Assembly: GCA_016200085.1 (NCBI GenBank)
Contig: JACQFL010000032.1
Span: forward strand, 107,592 to 171,591
Length of the DNA: 64,000 nucleotides
Origin: Candidatus Rokuibacteriota bacterium
GTDB taxonomy: Bacteria; Methylomirabilota; Methylomirabilia; Rokubacteriales; CSP1-6
Direction of reading: 5' to 3'
Positions 35,289 to 48,070 of this stretch are shown one piece after another. The notes under the pieces are model-generated. The model was not told the origin of the DNA, did not search any database, and was given only the letters and a program-made list of their open reading frames with translations. Each line of letters starts with the position of its first letter. Positions within the stretch are counted from its first letter, which is position 1. Made by a program: the position numbers and the translations under genes.

Positions 35289-36241
35289 TTCGATCCCTGC
35301 TCCGCTTTCTTACGGTTGGTCAAGTCGAGCGCTGCCCTCAGGCCCCTGGCCAGCTTCACGGCGTCGTCATTCGCCCAGAAGTGCATGTAAAACAACCGCG
35401 GGTTGTCGCCGAGCGCGTGGTTGTGCACGGCGGTGACCTGGATCCCATGCTCACGGAGGGTCCTGGCGACCGCGTTGACCTCGCGGCCGATCAGCACGAA
35501 GTCACCGGTGATCGCGGCCTTCCCGTTGCCGGTCGGCTGGAAATTCAGCGCCGTATTCACGCCCATCGCAGGAAGCAGTTCCATCCCGTTCTCGGTGATC
35601 CTCTCCACCCGGGCCACGCTGACCTGGAGCACGCCGTTGTTCACGCGACCCGTGCGACCGAGCGCCGCTTCCACCTGCTTCTGGTCGATCTCCGGTCCTC
35701 CGCCCGCCGCGCCGCCGGCCGCCGGCCCTTGACCGAGCGGGGTCGCGCTCGCGGAGAGCGCCTCCCGGAGCGACGTTGCCAGTTGCACAGCATCACCCCG
35801 GCCGCTGTAGTGCATGTACATGACGTGCGGCGACATCTCGTTCAAATGGTTGTGGAGCGCCGTGACCGCGATGCCCTTGGCCAGGAGCCGCGCCATGACG
35901 TCCTGGACCTCCTCGTCGAGCAGCACGAGATCGCCCATCACCATCGCGTCCTTGCCCATTTTCTTGAACGCCGCGTAGGAGCCGAGCGCGAACCCCGCCT
36001 TCACGTCGACGCCCTGGACCTTGACGTTCAGGTCTGTCCGTGGCATCGCGACCCGGAACACACCCCCGGCCTGGAGTTGCCCCGATTTGCCGAGCGCCTC
36101 TGCCACCGGCTTCCAGTCCGCTTCGGACTGCTGCTGACCCCCGGCGTGCCGTGCAGCCGGAGTCAGAATCGCAATTCCGACTGTCCCGATCGAGATGATA
36201 CCGGCGATGAGAAGCACGTTTCTCGGACTTGGATTGTGCAT
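35285..36241 (-). CDS. DUF1259 (LppY/LpqO-like) secreted protein, two repeats
   Basis: A 318-residue protein with an N-terminal membrane or signal segment (NVLLIAGIISIGTVGIAILT). It has two similar DUF1259 halves. Each ends in a His-rich motif: TALHNHLNEMSPHVMYMHY in the first and TAVHNHALGDNPRLFYMHF in the second, which look like metal- or ligand-binding sites. Family function is unknown; members often neighbour chromate transporters, as here. ATG 36241 is chosen at the signal; it is the second intact gene of the minus-strand unit starting at 37199. Confidence 0.82.
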   Translation of the reverse strand: MHNPSPRNVLLIAGIISIGTVGIAILTPAARHAGGQQQSEADWKPVAEALGKSGQLQAGGVFRVAMPRTDLNVKVQGVDVKAGFALGSYAAFKKMGKDAMVMGDLVLLDEEVQDVMARLLAKGIAVTALHNHLNEMSPHVMYMHYSGRGDAVQLATSLREALSASATPLGQGPAAGGAAGGGPEIDQKQVEAALGRTGRVNNGVLQVSVARVERITENGMELLPAMGVNTALNFQPTGNGKAAITGDFVLIGREVNAVARTLREHGIQVTAVHNHALGDNPRLFYMHFWANDDAVKLARGLRAALDLTNRKKAEQGSK

Positions 36242-36459
36242 GAGGCGAACCTCCGAGCCAGGCGGGGAGAATGACCCCCGCCCCAGGGCGCCGCCGAATC
36301 GTTCATCTCGTCGCGCTCCGATGGAGCCGCGAGACACTCGCCCAGTGAATGTTGTCCATGAATCGGCGTCCTTCGCCGCCGCCGCACCGCCATCTCGTGA
36401 CACGAGCGCTCGTACATGTCGAGGGCGAGGGTCGGGCTGCTACTGGCGCCCGCTCCTCT
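36242..36459. other. 218-base gap with no gene recognised
   Basis: The stretch between the signal stub and the DUF1259 gene has open frames on both strands but none with recognisable similarity, a signal or a ribosome site. A short palindrome ACGAGCGCTCGT lies near 36401-36412. It may be remains of the gene whose leader survives at 36460-36522. Confidence 0.4.
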
Positions 36460-36522
36460 CTACCGCGGCGGCGCCAGGGCGGCTGGGGTCACACTCAGCC
36501 CGCCGAGCACGAGCAACCGCAT
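36460..36522 (-). pseudogene. 20-residue signal-peptide stub
   Basis: ATG 36522 shares a base with the preceding stop (TGATG) and reads MRLLVLGGLSVTPAALAPPR then TAG. This is a plausible Sec leader ending in ALA, with nothing after it. Position and coupling suggest a former third gene of the operon, now lost. Confidence 0.4.
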
Positions 36523-37199
36523 CAGCCACCTCCGGTCACGCCACGGATGGTGAGGTCGTCGAACGCCGTGATCGAGTCCGCCTTGGTCCACAGCCCCACG
36601 CGACCGGACTTCAACCGTGCGTCGCGATGATCCAGGTACCGGGTACCGTCGAGCCACACCTGCACGTGGTCACCCACGGCCACCAGGCGAACAGTGTGCC
36701 ACTGGCCGAGCGCGGGAGCCCTCACGCGGGCGGTCGCGATCTGCCGGCGGCCGCGGTCATAGCAGTAGAGTCGGAAGTTGTCCTCGAGCGCGTTGGCGCG
36801 GACGACGTAATATCGGCCGCCGGCGAACCGGAACACGATGCCGCCCGAGGCGTCCTCCCGCCCCGAGATCGGCTTGAATCTCATCGACACGTCGACGTCG
36901 GTGTACGGCCCGGGCGGCGCCACGATGACGTTGAACGGATTCTTCGTCGCCCGCTGGACCAGCACCTTCTTGCCGCTGGGCGCGCCGGCCATGTCCTCCA
37001 CCGCCCATTGACCGGCGACCGTCGTCCAGCCCTCGATGCCTTTGGTCTCGAAGTCGAACGTTTCCCCGCGAAGGCTGTCCGGCACCTTGATCTCCGTCGC
37101 GGCCGCGAAGGCGGGCGCGCCACGCGTCGTCCCATACGCGCCGAGCCCCGCCAGCGCCGCCCTGAAGAGTCCCCGTCGCGACATCCTCGCACCGTGCAT
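36522..37199 (-). CDS. Tat-exported concanavalin/LamG-like (DUF1080-type) domain protein
   Basis: A 225-residue protein with a Tat-type leader (MSRRGLFRAALAGLGAYG) and a mature jelly-roll domain: WTTVAGQWAVED, GGIVFRFAGGRYYVVRANA, VQVWLDGTRYLD, GRVGLWTKADSITAFDDL. This pattern is that of 3-keto-disaccharide hydrolase/DUF1080 and LamG-like carbohydrate-binding domains; no catalytic assignment is possible. ATG 37199 is listed; ATG 37184 (MSRRG) may be the true start. It is transcribed from a good promoter at 37242-37270. Confidence 0.72.
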   Translation of the reverse strand: MHGARMSRRGLFRAALAGLGAYGTTRGAPAFAAATEIKVPDSLRGETFDFETKGIEGWTTVAGQWAVEDMAGAPSGKKVLVQRATKNPFNVIVAPPGPYTDVDVSMRFKPISGREDASGGIVFRFAGGRYYVVRANALEDNFRLYCYDRGRRQIATARVRAPALGQWHTVRLVAVGDHVQVWLDGTRYLDHRDARLKSGRVGLWTKADSITAFDDLTIRGVTGGG

Positions 37200-37241
37200 T
37201 CCTGCCCCTACTGAGTGGCCCCGGCCAGCGCCGTGATCGTC

Positions 37242-37270
37242 ACTGTAATCCTTGATACATCCTGCGTCAA
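37242..37270 (-). promoter_or_regulatory. sigma-70-like promoter for the DUF1080/DUF1259 unit
   Basis: Minus strand TTGACG (37265-37270), 17 bases, TACAGT (37242-37247). It overlaps a promoter on the other strand, so the two should compete for polymerase. Confidence 0.6.
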
Positions 37271-37280
37271 TGGTTACACT
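37252..37280 (+). promoter_or_regulatory. sigma-70-like promoter for the broken chromate transporter
   Basis: TTGATA (37252-37257), 17 bases, TACACT (37275-37280), followed by a GAGGAGG ribosome site at 37296-37302. Its -35 lies within the spacer of the opposing promoter. Confidence 0.6.
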
Positions 37281-37309
37281 CGGCGAGACTCCGCCGAGGA
37301 GGGGCCGGG

Positions 37310-37932
37310 ACGTCGGCGGAACAGGCGATCGCGCGTATTCCCATTCGGGACCGCGTTCGGTACTCCCGGCGGCTCGGCGTCCTCGGCTTCGGGGGACCCG
37401 TCGGGCTTGTCGGTCAGATGGAACGGGAGCTCGTGGGCGAGAAACAATGGCTGACGAAAGAGGAGATGCGCGAGGGCATCGACCGGCTGGCTGAGCCAGC
37501 GCGAGTTCCTGGTCGCCGTGGCTATGGGCATGATCAGCCCCGGTCCCGTGGTCATCACGGCCTCCTTCGTCGGCTACCTCGTGGCCGCGCGACTGGGCGG
37601 CTCCCTCCTCGAAGGCTTCTGGGGCTCACTCGCCTCGACGATCGGCATCTTGCTGCCGTCGTTCTTGCTCGTTCTGATCGTCGCGCCGATCCCCATCCGC
37701 TAACGTGCAGGGCTTCGTCAAGGGCGCATACGCCGCCGCCATCGGCACCATTCTCGGCGCCTGCGTGTTGCTGGGGAAAATCGCCATCGGCGACTGGCTG
37801 AGAGCGCTCGTGACGGTGGGGAGTCTCGTGGTCCGGTTCCGCTGGAAAGTCAGCAATCCGTTGCTCGTCGCCGCGACCGCGATCATCGGCCTCATCGCCT
37901 TCCCCTGCTCAAGCCCGATTGGGTGTTCGTGA
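37310..37932 (+). pseudogene. chrA: chromate transporter ChrA, internally deleted and frameshifted
   Basis: Three pieces in different frames match ChrA: the N-terminus (LGVLGFGGPVGLVGQMEREL, then GEKQWLTKEEM), the second-half start (REFLVAVAMGMISPGPVVIT to about 37700), and the C-terminus (VQGFVKGAYAAAIGTILGA to 37932). About half of the roughly 400-residue protein is missing between the first two, near 37485, and a one-base shift at about 37702 splits the last two. The codon at the natural start (before SAEQAIARIP) is ACG at 37310, seven bases after a good ribosome site, probably a mutated ATG. The promoter is still present, so decay looks recent (or the assembly is wrong). Confidence 0.75.
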
Positions 37933-38117
37933 AATAACAGCGGCGGCCGGCACGGCAAGCGTCGAGGACGACGAACGGGTGGAAGGATCGACAGCGCCGA
38001 GCCGTGGCGGATCGTGACCGTCATCGAGGCCTATCGAGGCCTCGATCATCACACGTAACGACACCCTGCGGTCCGCGAGCCTCAGCCTCGACGGTCCTGC
38101 AGGGCGCGGCTCATTGC
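37933..38117. other. intergenic stretch before the ccm operon
   Basis: No gene is recognised. A near-palindromic ATCGAGGCCTATCGAGGCCT lies around 38023-38046 and could be a protein-binding site or hairpin. Confidence 0.35.
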
Positions 38118-38146
38118 TTGACCGTCTCCGACCGCTAGGCGAGAAT
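38118..38146 (+). promoter_or_regulatory. promoter candidate for ccmCDEFGHI
   Basis: TTGACC (38118-38123), 17 bases, GAGAAT (38141-38146), 46 bases before ccmC. The -10 matches the consensus at four of six positions. Confidence 0.45.
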
Positions 38147-38192
38147 GGATCGGTTTGCGCACGATCCACATCGTTCGGTTGGTGGTCGCGCG

Positions 38193-38846
38193 ATGAGCAT
38201 CGCGCGAGTTCTGGGGTGGCTCGCGACGCTCGCGCTCGCGGCGGGCTTGGTGATGGGCTTCGGCGTCGCCCCGCGCGAGGCCACCCAGGGCAACGTGCAG
38301 CGGATCATGTACCTGCACGTGCCGACGATCCTCGTCGCCTACCTCGCTTTCGCCGTGGTGCTCGTCGCGTCGATCGTCTACCTGGCCCGGCGCGCGGACG
38401 CCGCCGACCGCATCGCGCATGCCTCCGCGGAGGTCGGCGTGCTCTTCACGGGGATCTGCATCGTCTCGGGCTCGATCTGGGGCAAGCCGACGTGGGGCAC
38501 CTGGTGGACGTGGGATGCGCGGCTGACGAGCGTGTCGATCTTCTTCGTGGTCTACCTCGGCTACCTGCTGCTGCGCGGCGCCGTTGACGATCCGGAGCGC
38601 GCCGCGCGCTACGCAGCCGTGATCGGCATCCTGGGGGCGCTGAACATGCCGCTGGTGCACTTCTCGGTGTACTGGTGGCGCACGCTGCACCAGCCGCCGT
38701 CGATGCTGAAGCCCGGCGCCGCCGCCATGCCGCCCTCGATCCTGGCCGCCCTGCTCGTCAACCTCGTGGCCTTCGCGCTGCTGTACGCCTACTTCGTGGT
38801 CAAGCGCAGCCGCGTGCTCGCGCGCGAGGCCGAGGCTCTCGGATGA
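38193..38846 (+). CDS. ccmC: heme exporter protein CcmC
   Basis: A 217-residue, six-helix heme-handling protein with the tryptophan-rich WWD motif GKPTWGTWWTWDARLTS and conserved histidines on either side (MYLHVPT, PLVHFSVYWW). It attaches heme to CcmE on the periplasmic side. ATG 38193 is the family start; an upstream ATG adds a non-homologous extension. First gene of the seven-gene maturation operon. Confidence 0.96.
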   Translation: MSIARVLGWLATLALAAGLVMGFGVAPREATQGNVQRIMYLHVPTILVAYLAFAVVLVASIVYLARRADAADRIAHASAEVGVLFTGICIVSGSIWGKPTWGTWWTWDARLTSVSIFFVVYLGYLLLRGAVDDPERAARYAAVIGILGALNMPLVHFSVYWWRTLHQPPSMLKPGAAAMPPSILAALLVNLVAFALLYAYFVVKRSRVLAREAEALG

Positions 38847-38965
38847 CGGCCGACCACTGGGGCTACGTGCTCGCGGCCTACGGCATCGCCGCCCTCGCGC
38901 TCGGCGCCTACTGGCGCCGCCTGGTGCGGCTGGACCGGCGACTTCCCGGGCGGCGACCGCGATGA
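38843..38965 (+). CDS. ccmD: CcmD, small heme-lyase accessory protein
   Basis: A 40-residue protein, MTADHWGYVLAAYGIAALAL then a basic tail. One transmembrane helix with the conserved Tyr in VLAAYG and an Arg-rich cytoplasmic end is the CcmD pattern. It binds CcmABC and CcmE. It overlaps ccmC (ATGA) and ccmE (ATGA). Confidence 0.88.
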   Translation: MTADHWGYVLAAYGIAALALGAYWRRLVRLDRRLPGRRPR

Positions 38966-39402
38966 GCCGGCGGGGCCGCTTCGTCGCCGGGGGCGCGGTG
39001 ATCGCCGCGGCGCTCGCCTACCTGATCTACTCCGGGGTGACCCAGTCCGCCGTGTACTTCGTCACCCCGGCGGAGCTGCAGGCCGCGCCGGTGGCGGGCA
39101 AGGTCTACCGCCTCGGCGGCATGGTGGCGCCCGGCACGCTCCGGTGGGAGCCGACGACGCTGGCGCTGTCGTTCACCCTGACCGACGGCAAGGCCTCGGT
39201 GCCCGTGCGCCACCACGGGACGCCGCCCGACCTCTTCGGCGAGAAGCGCGGCGCGGTGGTCGAGGGCCGCTGGACCGCGGAGGGCTACTTCAGCGCGACG
39301 CAGATCCTTGCCAAGCACTCGGAGGAGTACAAGGCGCCGCACGACGGCGAGCCCGCGGGGTACAAGGGGATGATGAAGACGCTCTCGACGGACGGCAAGT
39401 GA
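38962..39402 (+). CDS. ccmE: cytochrome c maturation heme chaperone CcmE
   Basis: A 146-residue protein with one N-terminal membrane anchor and an OB-fold. The heme-binding site is AKHSEEYK: His followed by x3-Tyr, as in the HxxxY type. It ferries heme from CcmC to CcmF. Overlaps both neighbours. Confidence 0.95.
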   Translation: MSRRGRFVAGGAVIAAALAYLIYSGVTQSAVYFVTPAELQAAPVAGKVYRLGGMVAPGTLRWEPTTLALSFTLTDGKASVPVRHHGTPPDLFGEKRGAVVEGRWTAEGYFSATQILAKHSEEYKAPHDGEPAGYKGMMKTLSTDGK

Positions 39403-41348
39403 CCCCCGAGCTGGGACAGGGCGGGCTGCTCGTCGCCCTCGCGCTGGCGCTCTGGGGCAGCGCCGCCGCCGCGAGCGGAGGCCGCACCGGGCGCGGGGCG
39501 CTCGTCGAGTCGGCCCAGCACGCGGCGATCGGCGTCTTCGCGCTGGTCACCGGCGCGTTCGCGCTGCTCGTCGTGGCCTTCCTCCGCTTCGACTTCTCCG
39601 TCCGATACGTCGCCACCAACACGAACCTCGGCACGCCGTTCTGGTACCGGATCACCGGCGTGTGGGGCGCGCTGGAGGGCTCGATCGTGCTGTGGGCGTG
39701 GATGCTGTCGCTCTACACGCTCATCGTGATCGCGCGCCACCGCATGCGCTCGCGCGACCTCTACCCGTGGGTCCTGTCGGTGATGCTCGCCATCATGGCG
39801 TTCTTCCTGCTCGTGATGACGATCGCCGCGCCTCCCTTCCAGCGGCTCGCTCCCGTGCCCGCCGACGGCCGCGGCCTCAACCCCCTGCTCGAGGACACCG
39901 GGATGATCACCCACCCGATCGCCCTGTACCTCGGCTTCACGGGCTTCACCGTGCCCTTCGCGTTCGCCATGGCCGCCCTGATCACCGGCCGGGTGAGCGA
40001 CGCGTGGCTCGCGGCGACGCGGCGCTGGACGATCACGGCGTGGTACTTCCTGTCCCTCGGGCTGCTGATCGGCGGCTGGTGGTCGTATCACGTCCTCGGC
40101 TGGGGGGGCTACTGGGCCTGGGATCCCGTCGAGAACGCCGCCTTCATGCCCTGGCTGACCGGGACGGCCTTCCTGCACTCGGTGATGATCCAGGAGCGCC
40201 GCCGGATGCTGAAGCTGTGGAACATCGCGCTGGTGATCCTGACCTTCAGCCTCACCCTGTTCGGGACGTTCCTCACGCGCTCGGGCGTCATCGCCTCGGT
40301 GCACGCGTTCACCCAGGGCTCCATCGGGATCTTCTTCCTCACGTTCCTGTCGCTGGTGGTCCTCGTCGCGCTCGGCTTGCTCGCGTTCCGGTGGAAGGAC
40401 CTCGAGGCGCAGGGACAGCTCGACTCGGTGCTCTCGCGGGAGTCGGCGTTCCTCCTCAACAACGTGCTCTTCGTCGCCGCCGCGTTTACCGTGTTCTTCG
40501 GCACGGTCTTCCCGCTGCTCGCCGAGGCCGTGCGCGGCACGAAGGTCAGCGTGGGGGCGCCGTTCTTCAACCAGGTGAACATCCCGCTGTTCCTCTCGCT
40601 GATCTTCCTGATGGGCATCGGCCCGCTCATCGCGTGGCGGCGCGCCTCGCCCGACAACCTGCGGCGCAACTTCCTCGTCCCCGTCGTCCTCGGCGTCGCG
40701 GGGGCCGCGCTGTTCTTCTTCGCGGGGGTGCGCTCCGCGCTCGCCGTCCTCTGCCTCGCGCTGACGGTGTTCGTCGCCGCCACCATCGGCCTCGACCTCG
40801 TGCGCGCCACGCGCAGCCGCGCGCGCCTGGGCGAGACGGTGGTGCCCGCCCTCGGCCGGCTGCTCCTGGCCCACAACCGCCGCTACGGGGGCTTCATCGT
40901 CCACTTCGGGATCCTGATCATCGCGATCGGCGTGACCGGCTCGCAGGCCTGGTCGATCCAGCGCGAGACGACGCTCCAGCGCGGCGAGACGACGGAGCTG
41001 GGCGGCTACCGGATCCGCTTCGACGGCCTCGACGCCCGGCGCGAGTCGAACCACGAGGCCGTCCTCGGCACCTTCACGGTCACGCGCGGGGCGGGCCGTG
41101 CGGTCACCATGCAGCCCGCGAAGAAGTTCTATCCCCAGGAGCAATCGCCGATCGCCGGGGTGGATTACCGGCTCGGCCTTCGCGAGGACGTCTACCTCGT
41201 GCTCGGTGACTTCGCCCAGGACGGCAGCCACGCCACCATCAAGGTCCAGGTCAATCGTCTGGTGTCCTGGATCTGGATCGGCGGCGCCGTGCTCACGCTC
41301 GGCGCCGCCCTCGCGCTCCTGCCCGAGCGCCGGCGCGCGACCGCATGA
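39399..41348 (+). CDS. ccmF: heme lyase CcmF
   Basis: A 649-residue protein with about 15 membrane helices and the WWD motif in GWGGYWAWDPVENAAFMPW, plus conserved histidines in GMITHPIALY and TAFLHSVMIQ. It transfers heme from CcmE to the CxxCH motif of apocytochromes. GTG 39399 overlaps the ccmE stop as GTGA; its own stop overlaps ccmG. Confidence 0.96.
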   Translation: MTPELGQGGLLVALALALWGSAAAASGGRTGRGALVESAQHAAIGVFALVTGAFALLVVAFLRFDFSVRYVATNTNLGTPFWYRITGVWGALEGSIVLWAWMLSLYTLIVIARHRMRSRDLYPWVLSVMLAIMAFFLLVMTIAAPPFQRLAPVPADGRGLNPLLEDTGMITHPIALYLGFTGFTVPFAFAMAALITGRVSDAWLAATRRWTITAWYFLSLGLLIGGWWSYHVLGWGGYWAWDPVENAAFMPWLTGTAFLHSVMIQERRRMLKLWNIALVILTFSLTLFGTFLTRSGVIASVHAFTQGSIGIFFLTFLSLVVLVALGLLAFRWKDLEAQGQLDSVLSRESAFLLNNVLFVAAAFTVFFGTVFPLLAEAVRGTKVSVGAPFFNQVNIPLFLSLIFLMGIGPLIAWRRASPDNLRRNFLVPVVLGVAGAALFFFAGVRSALAVLCLALTVFVAATIGLDLVRATRSRARLGETVVPALGRLLLAHNRRYGGFIVHFGILIIAIGVTGSQAWSIQRETTLQRGETTELGGYRIRFDGLDARRESNHEAVLGTFTVTRGAGRAVTMQPAKKFYPQEQSPIAGVDYRLGLREDVYLVLGDFAQDGSHATIKVQVNRLVSWIWIGGAVLTLGAALALLPERRRATA

Positions 41349-41872
41349 AGCGCTGGCTCGTCTGGCTGATCCCGCTCGCGGCGGTCCCCGTCCTCGCGCT
41401 CCTCGCCTACGGGTTCCGGGTCAATCCGCGCGACGTCCCCTCGCCGCTCGTCGGCCGCCCGGCGCCCGCGTTCAGGCTCGAGGCCTACGACGGGCCGCCC
41501 GTCGCGCTGGAGGCGCTGCGCGGGAAGGTCGTGGTCGTGAACTTCTGGGCGTCGTGGTGTTACCCGGCGTGCTACGAGGAAGCGCCGGCGCTCGAGCGCG
41601 GGTGGGGCGCGTACCGCGACCGCGACGTGGTCGTCGTGGGCGTGGACATCCAGGACAAGCGCGAGGCGGGGCGGAAGTTCATCAAGGACTTCCGCCTGTC
41701 GTTCCCGAACGCGCCGGATCCGGCCGGCAAGGTGTCGATCGACTACGGTGTCTACGGCGTGCCGGAGACCTTCTTCATCGACCGCGCGGGGCGGATCCGC
41801 GCCAAGCACGTGGGCGCGGTGACGGACGAGGTCTTCCGGGCCAGGGTCGAGCCGCTCGTCGCGGAGAAGTAG
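41345..41872 (+). CDS. ccmG: thioredoxin-like CcmG/DsbE with CYPAC active site
   Basis: A 175-residue membrane-anchored thioredoxin-fold protein (VVVNFWASWCYPACYEEAP, then GVPETFFIDRAG with the cis-Pro). It reduces apocytochrome c disulfides. The active site reads Cys-Tyr-Pro-Ala-Cys, three residues between cysteines instead of the usual two. The alternative alignment keeps WC as the nucleophile and shifts the second Cys. ATG 41345 overlaps the ccmF stop. Confidence 0.93.
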   Translation: MKRWLVWLIPLAAVPVLALLAYGFRVNPRDVPSPLVGRPAPAFRLEAYDGPPVALEALRGKVVVVNFWASWCYPACYEEAPALERGWGAYRDRDVVVVGVDIQDKREAGRKFIKDFRLSFPNAPDPAGKVSIDYGVYGVPETFFIDRAGRIRAKHVGAVTDEVFRARVEPLVAEK

Positions 41873-41873
41873 G

Positions 41874-42353
41874 ATGCGCTCACGCGATCTCGTTGCCGTG
41901 GTCCTCCTCGTGGCCGCGCTGGCGTTCTTCGTCTGGAGCGCGCGCGCGCAGACGCCGGCGGCGTCGGTGGACGAGCAGGACCTGCACGAGATCGCCGCGC
42001 GGCTGCGGTGCGTGGTGTGTCAGAACCTGTCCGTCGCGGACTCGCCCTCGGAGATGGCCACGCAGATGCGCGGCGTGATCCGCGAGCGGCTCGCCGCGGG
42101 GGACCGCCCCGAGCAGGTCGTCCAGTACTTCGTCGACAAGTACGGCGAGTGGATCCTGCTCTCGCCGCGGCGCCAGGGCTTCACGCTGCTCGTCTGGGTG
42201 GTGCCGGCGGTCGCGGCGCTGGGCGGCGTCGTGCTGGCCGGCTGGCTGATCGTCCGCTGGTCGCGCCGGCGCGAGCCTCGCCCGTCCCCGCCGGGGCCGG
42301 CGGTGGATCCGGCGATGAGCGAGCGCATCCGGCGCGAGATGGAGTCGTCGTGA
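41874..42353 (+). CDS. ccmH: cytochrome c maturation protein CcmH
   Basis: A 159-residue CcmH: signal peptide to about residue 26, the redox motif LRCVVCQNLSVADS, and a C-terminal membrane helix with a basic cytoplasmic tail. With CcmG it presents reduced apocytochrome to CcmF. ATG 41874 follows the ccmG TAG by one base. Confidence 0.95.
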   Translation: MRSRDLVAVVLLVAALAFFVWSARAQTPAASVDEQDLHEIAARLRCVVCQNLSVADSPSEMATQMRGVIRERLAAGDRPEQVVQYFVDKYGEWILLSPRRQGFTLLVWVVPAVAALGGVVLAGWLIVRWSRRREPRPSPPGPAVDPAMSERIRREMESS

Positions 42354-42369
42354 GGCCGGAGCGCCCGTG

Positions 42370-43260
42370 ATGGCCGTCGCGCTCGTGGCCGTGGGCCTGG
42401 GGCTGCCCGCGTTCGGGTTCGCGCTCTGGCCGCTGCTGCGCCGCCGGGGCACGGCGCGGCTCTTCGCGGTGCCGCCGGACGCGCGCGAGCAGCTGCTCGA
42501 GCAGAAGCATCGGGTCCTCGCCGCCTTGCGGGAGCTCGCCTTCGAGCACGACGCGGGACACGTCTCGGACGAGGACCACGCCGAGCTGCGCGCGCGCTAC
42601 GAGGCCGAGGCCGCGGCGGTTCTCACCGAGCTCGATCGCCTCCCTCCCGCGCCGGCCGCCACGTCCGCGCGGGCCCTCGCCGGCGCGTCGCGGACCGCAT
42701 GGCGCCATCCGCTGGCGATCGGGGCCGCCGCCGTCGCGCTGGTCGTCTTCGGCGTCGGGATCGGCGCGGGCATCGTCCGTTACACCACGCCGGAGCCGGC
42801 GTCCGACACCCCGATGCCGGGCTCACGCCCCTTCGCGCCGCCCGTCGGCGGGGCCGGCGGGCCGGCCGCCCGCGGCGGGCCCATCACGCCCGAGGTGCTC
42901 CAGGGCATGCTGGGCGCGGCGCGCGCGAGCCTCTTCGAGGGCCGCTACGGCGAGGCGATCGCGGCGTATCAGGCCGTGCTCAAGCGCGATCCCCGGAACG
43001 TCGACGCCATGACGCACCTGGGGCTGATCGTGGCCATCGGCGGCCACGCCGACCAGGCGCTGGAGACCCTCGACCGCGCGCTCGCCATCGACCCCAACTA
43101 CGCGCCCGCGTTCCTCTATCGCGGGCAGGTGCTCTTCGAGGCCAAGAAGGATGCGCCGGGCGCGATCCGCTCGTGGGAGAAGTTCCTCGCGCTCGTGCCC
43201 GGGGGCGAGGACCACGACCGGGTGGTGCGGATGATCGCCGAGGCGAAGGCGGGACGCTGA
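42370..43260 (+). CDS. ccmI: CcmI-like TPR protein of cytochrome c maturation
   Basis: A 296-residue protein with two membrane helices (residues about 3-20 and 115-140). Between them is a cytoplasmic coiled-coil segment (LLEQKHRVLAALRELAFEHD), as in CcmI, and a C-terminal periplasmic TPR region (GRYGEAIAAYQAVLKRDPRN, ALAIDPNYAPAFLYRG). CcmI chaperones apocytochrome C-termini. ATG 42370 is preceded by an in-frame GTG. It ends the operon, converging with a minus-strand gene 3 bases away. Confidence 0.88.
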   Translation: MAVALVAVGLGLPAFGFALWPLLRRRGTARLFAVPPDAREQLLEQKHRVLAALRELAFEHDAGHVSDEDHAELRARYEAEAAAVLTELDRLPPAPAATSARALAGASRTAWRHPLAIGAAAVALVVFGVGIGAGIVRYTTPEPASDTPMPGSRPFAPPVGGAGGPAARGGPITPEVLQGMLGAARASLFEGRYGEAIAAYQAVLKRDPRNVDAMTHLGLIVAIGGHADQALETLDRALAIDPNYAPAFLYRGQVLFEAKKDAPGAIRSWEKFLALVPGGEDHDRVVRMIAEAKAGR

Positions 43261-47431
<4,171 letters not shown>

Positions 47432-47435
<4 letters not shown>

Positions 47436-48070
47436 GACCCGCCGTCGCCGCCGCGGCCGTCCTGCTCGCCGCCACCGCCGCGGCCGCCGCGGGCCCCACC
47501 CGCGAGCAGGCGCTGGCGGGCCTCGGACGGACGGACGTGCAGGCGCGGCGCGACGGCGCCGCCGCCCTCGCGGACGTCGGCACGATGGCGGACACCGGCG
47601 CGCTGGTCGGCGCCCTGCGCGATCCCGACACGGCGGTGCGCGCGCTCGCCGAGCGCGGGCTCTGGCGGATCTGGACCCGCGCCGGCGATCCGGAGATCGA
47701 CGGGCTGATGGCGCTCGGCATCGAGCAGATGAACACGCGCCAGGGCGAGGCCGCCGTGGACACCTTCACGCGGATCATCGAGAAGCGCCCGGACTTCGCG
47801 GAGGGCTGGAACAAGCGGGCGACCGTCTACTACCTGCTCGACCAGTACGAGCGCTCGCTGGCGGACTGCGACGAGGTGATCAAGCGCAACCCGCAGCACT
47901 TCGGCGCGCTCTCCGGCTACGGCATGATCTATCTCGAGCTCGGCCAGCCCGCGAAGGCCCTCGCATACTTCGAGCGCGCGCTGGCCGTCAACCCGAATCT
48001 GGAATCGGTCGAGGCCGCCGTCCAGTCGCTCAAGCGGCTGCTCATCGAGCGGCGCAAGGGGACCATCTGA
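47432..48070 (+). CDS. secreted HEAT-plus-TPR repeat protein
   Basis: A 212-residue protein with a signal peptide, a HEAT-like pair (RRDGAAALADVGTMADTGAL, ALRDPDTAVRALAERGLWRI) and three TPR units (GEAAVDTFTRIIEKRPDFAE, YERSLADCDEVIKRNPQHFG, PAKALAYFERALAVNPNLES). The role is probably protein scaffolding in the periplasm. It overlaps the kelch gene (ATGA) and the RraA-like gene (TGATG). Confidence 0.8.
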
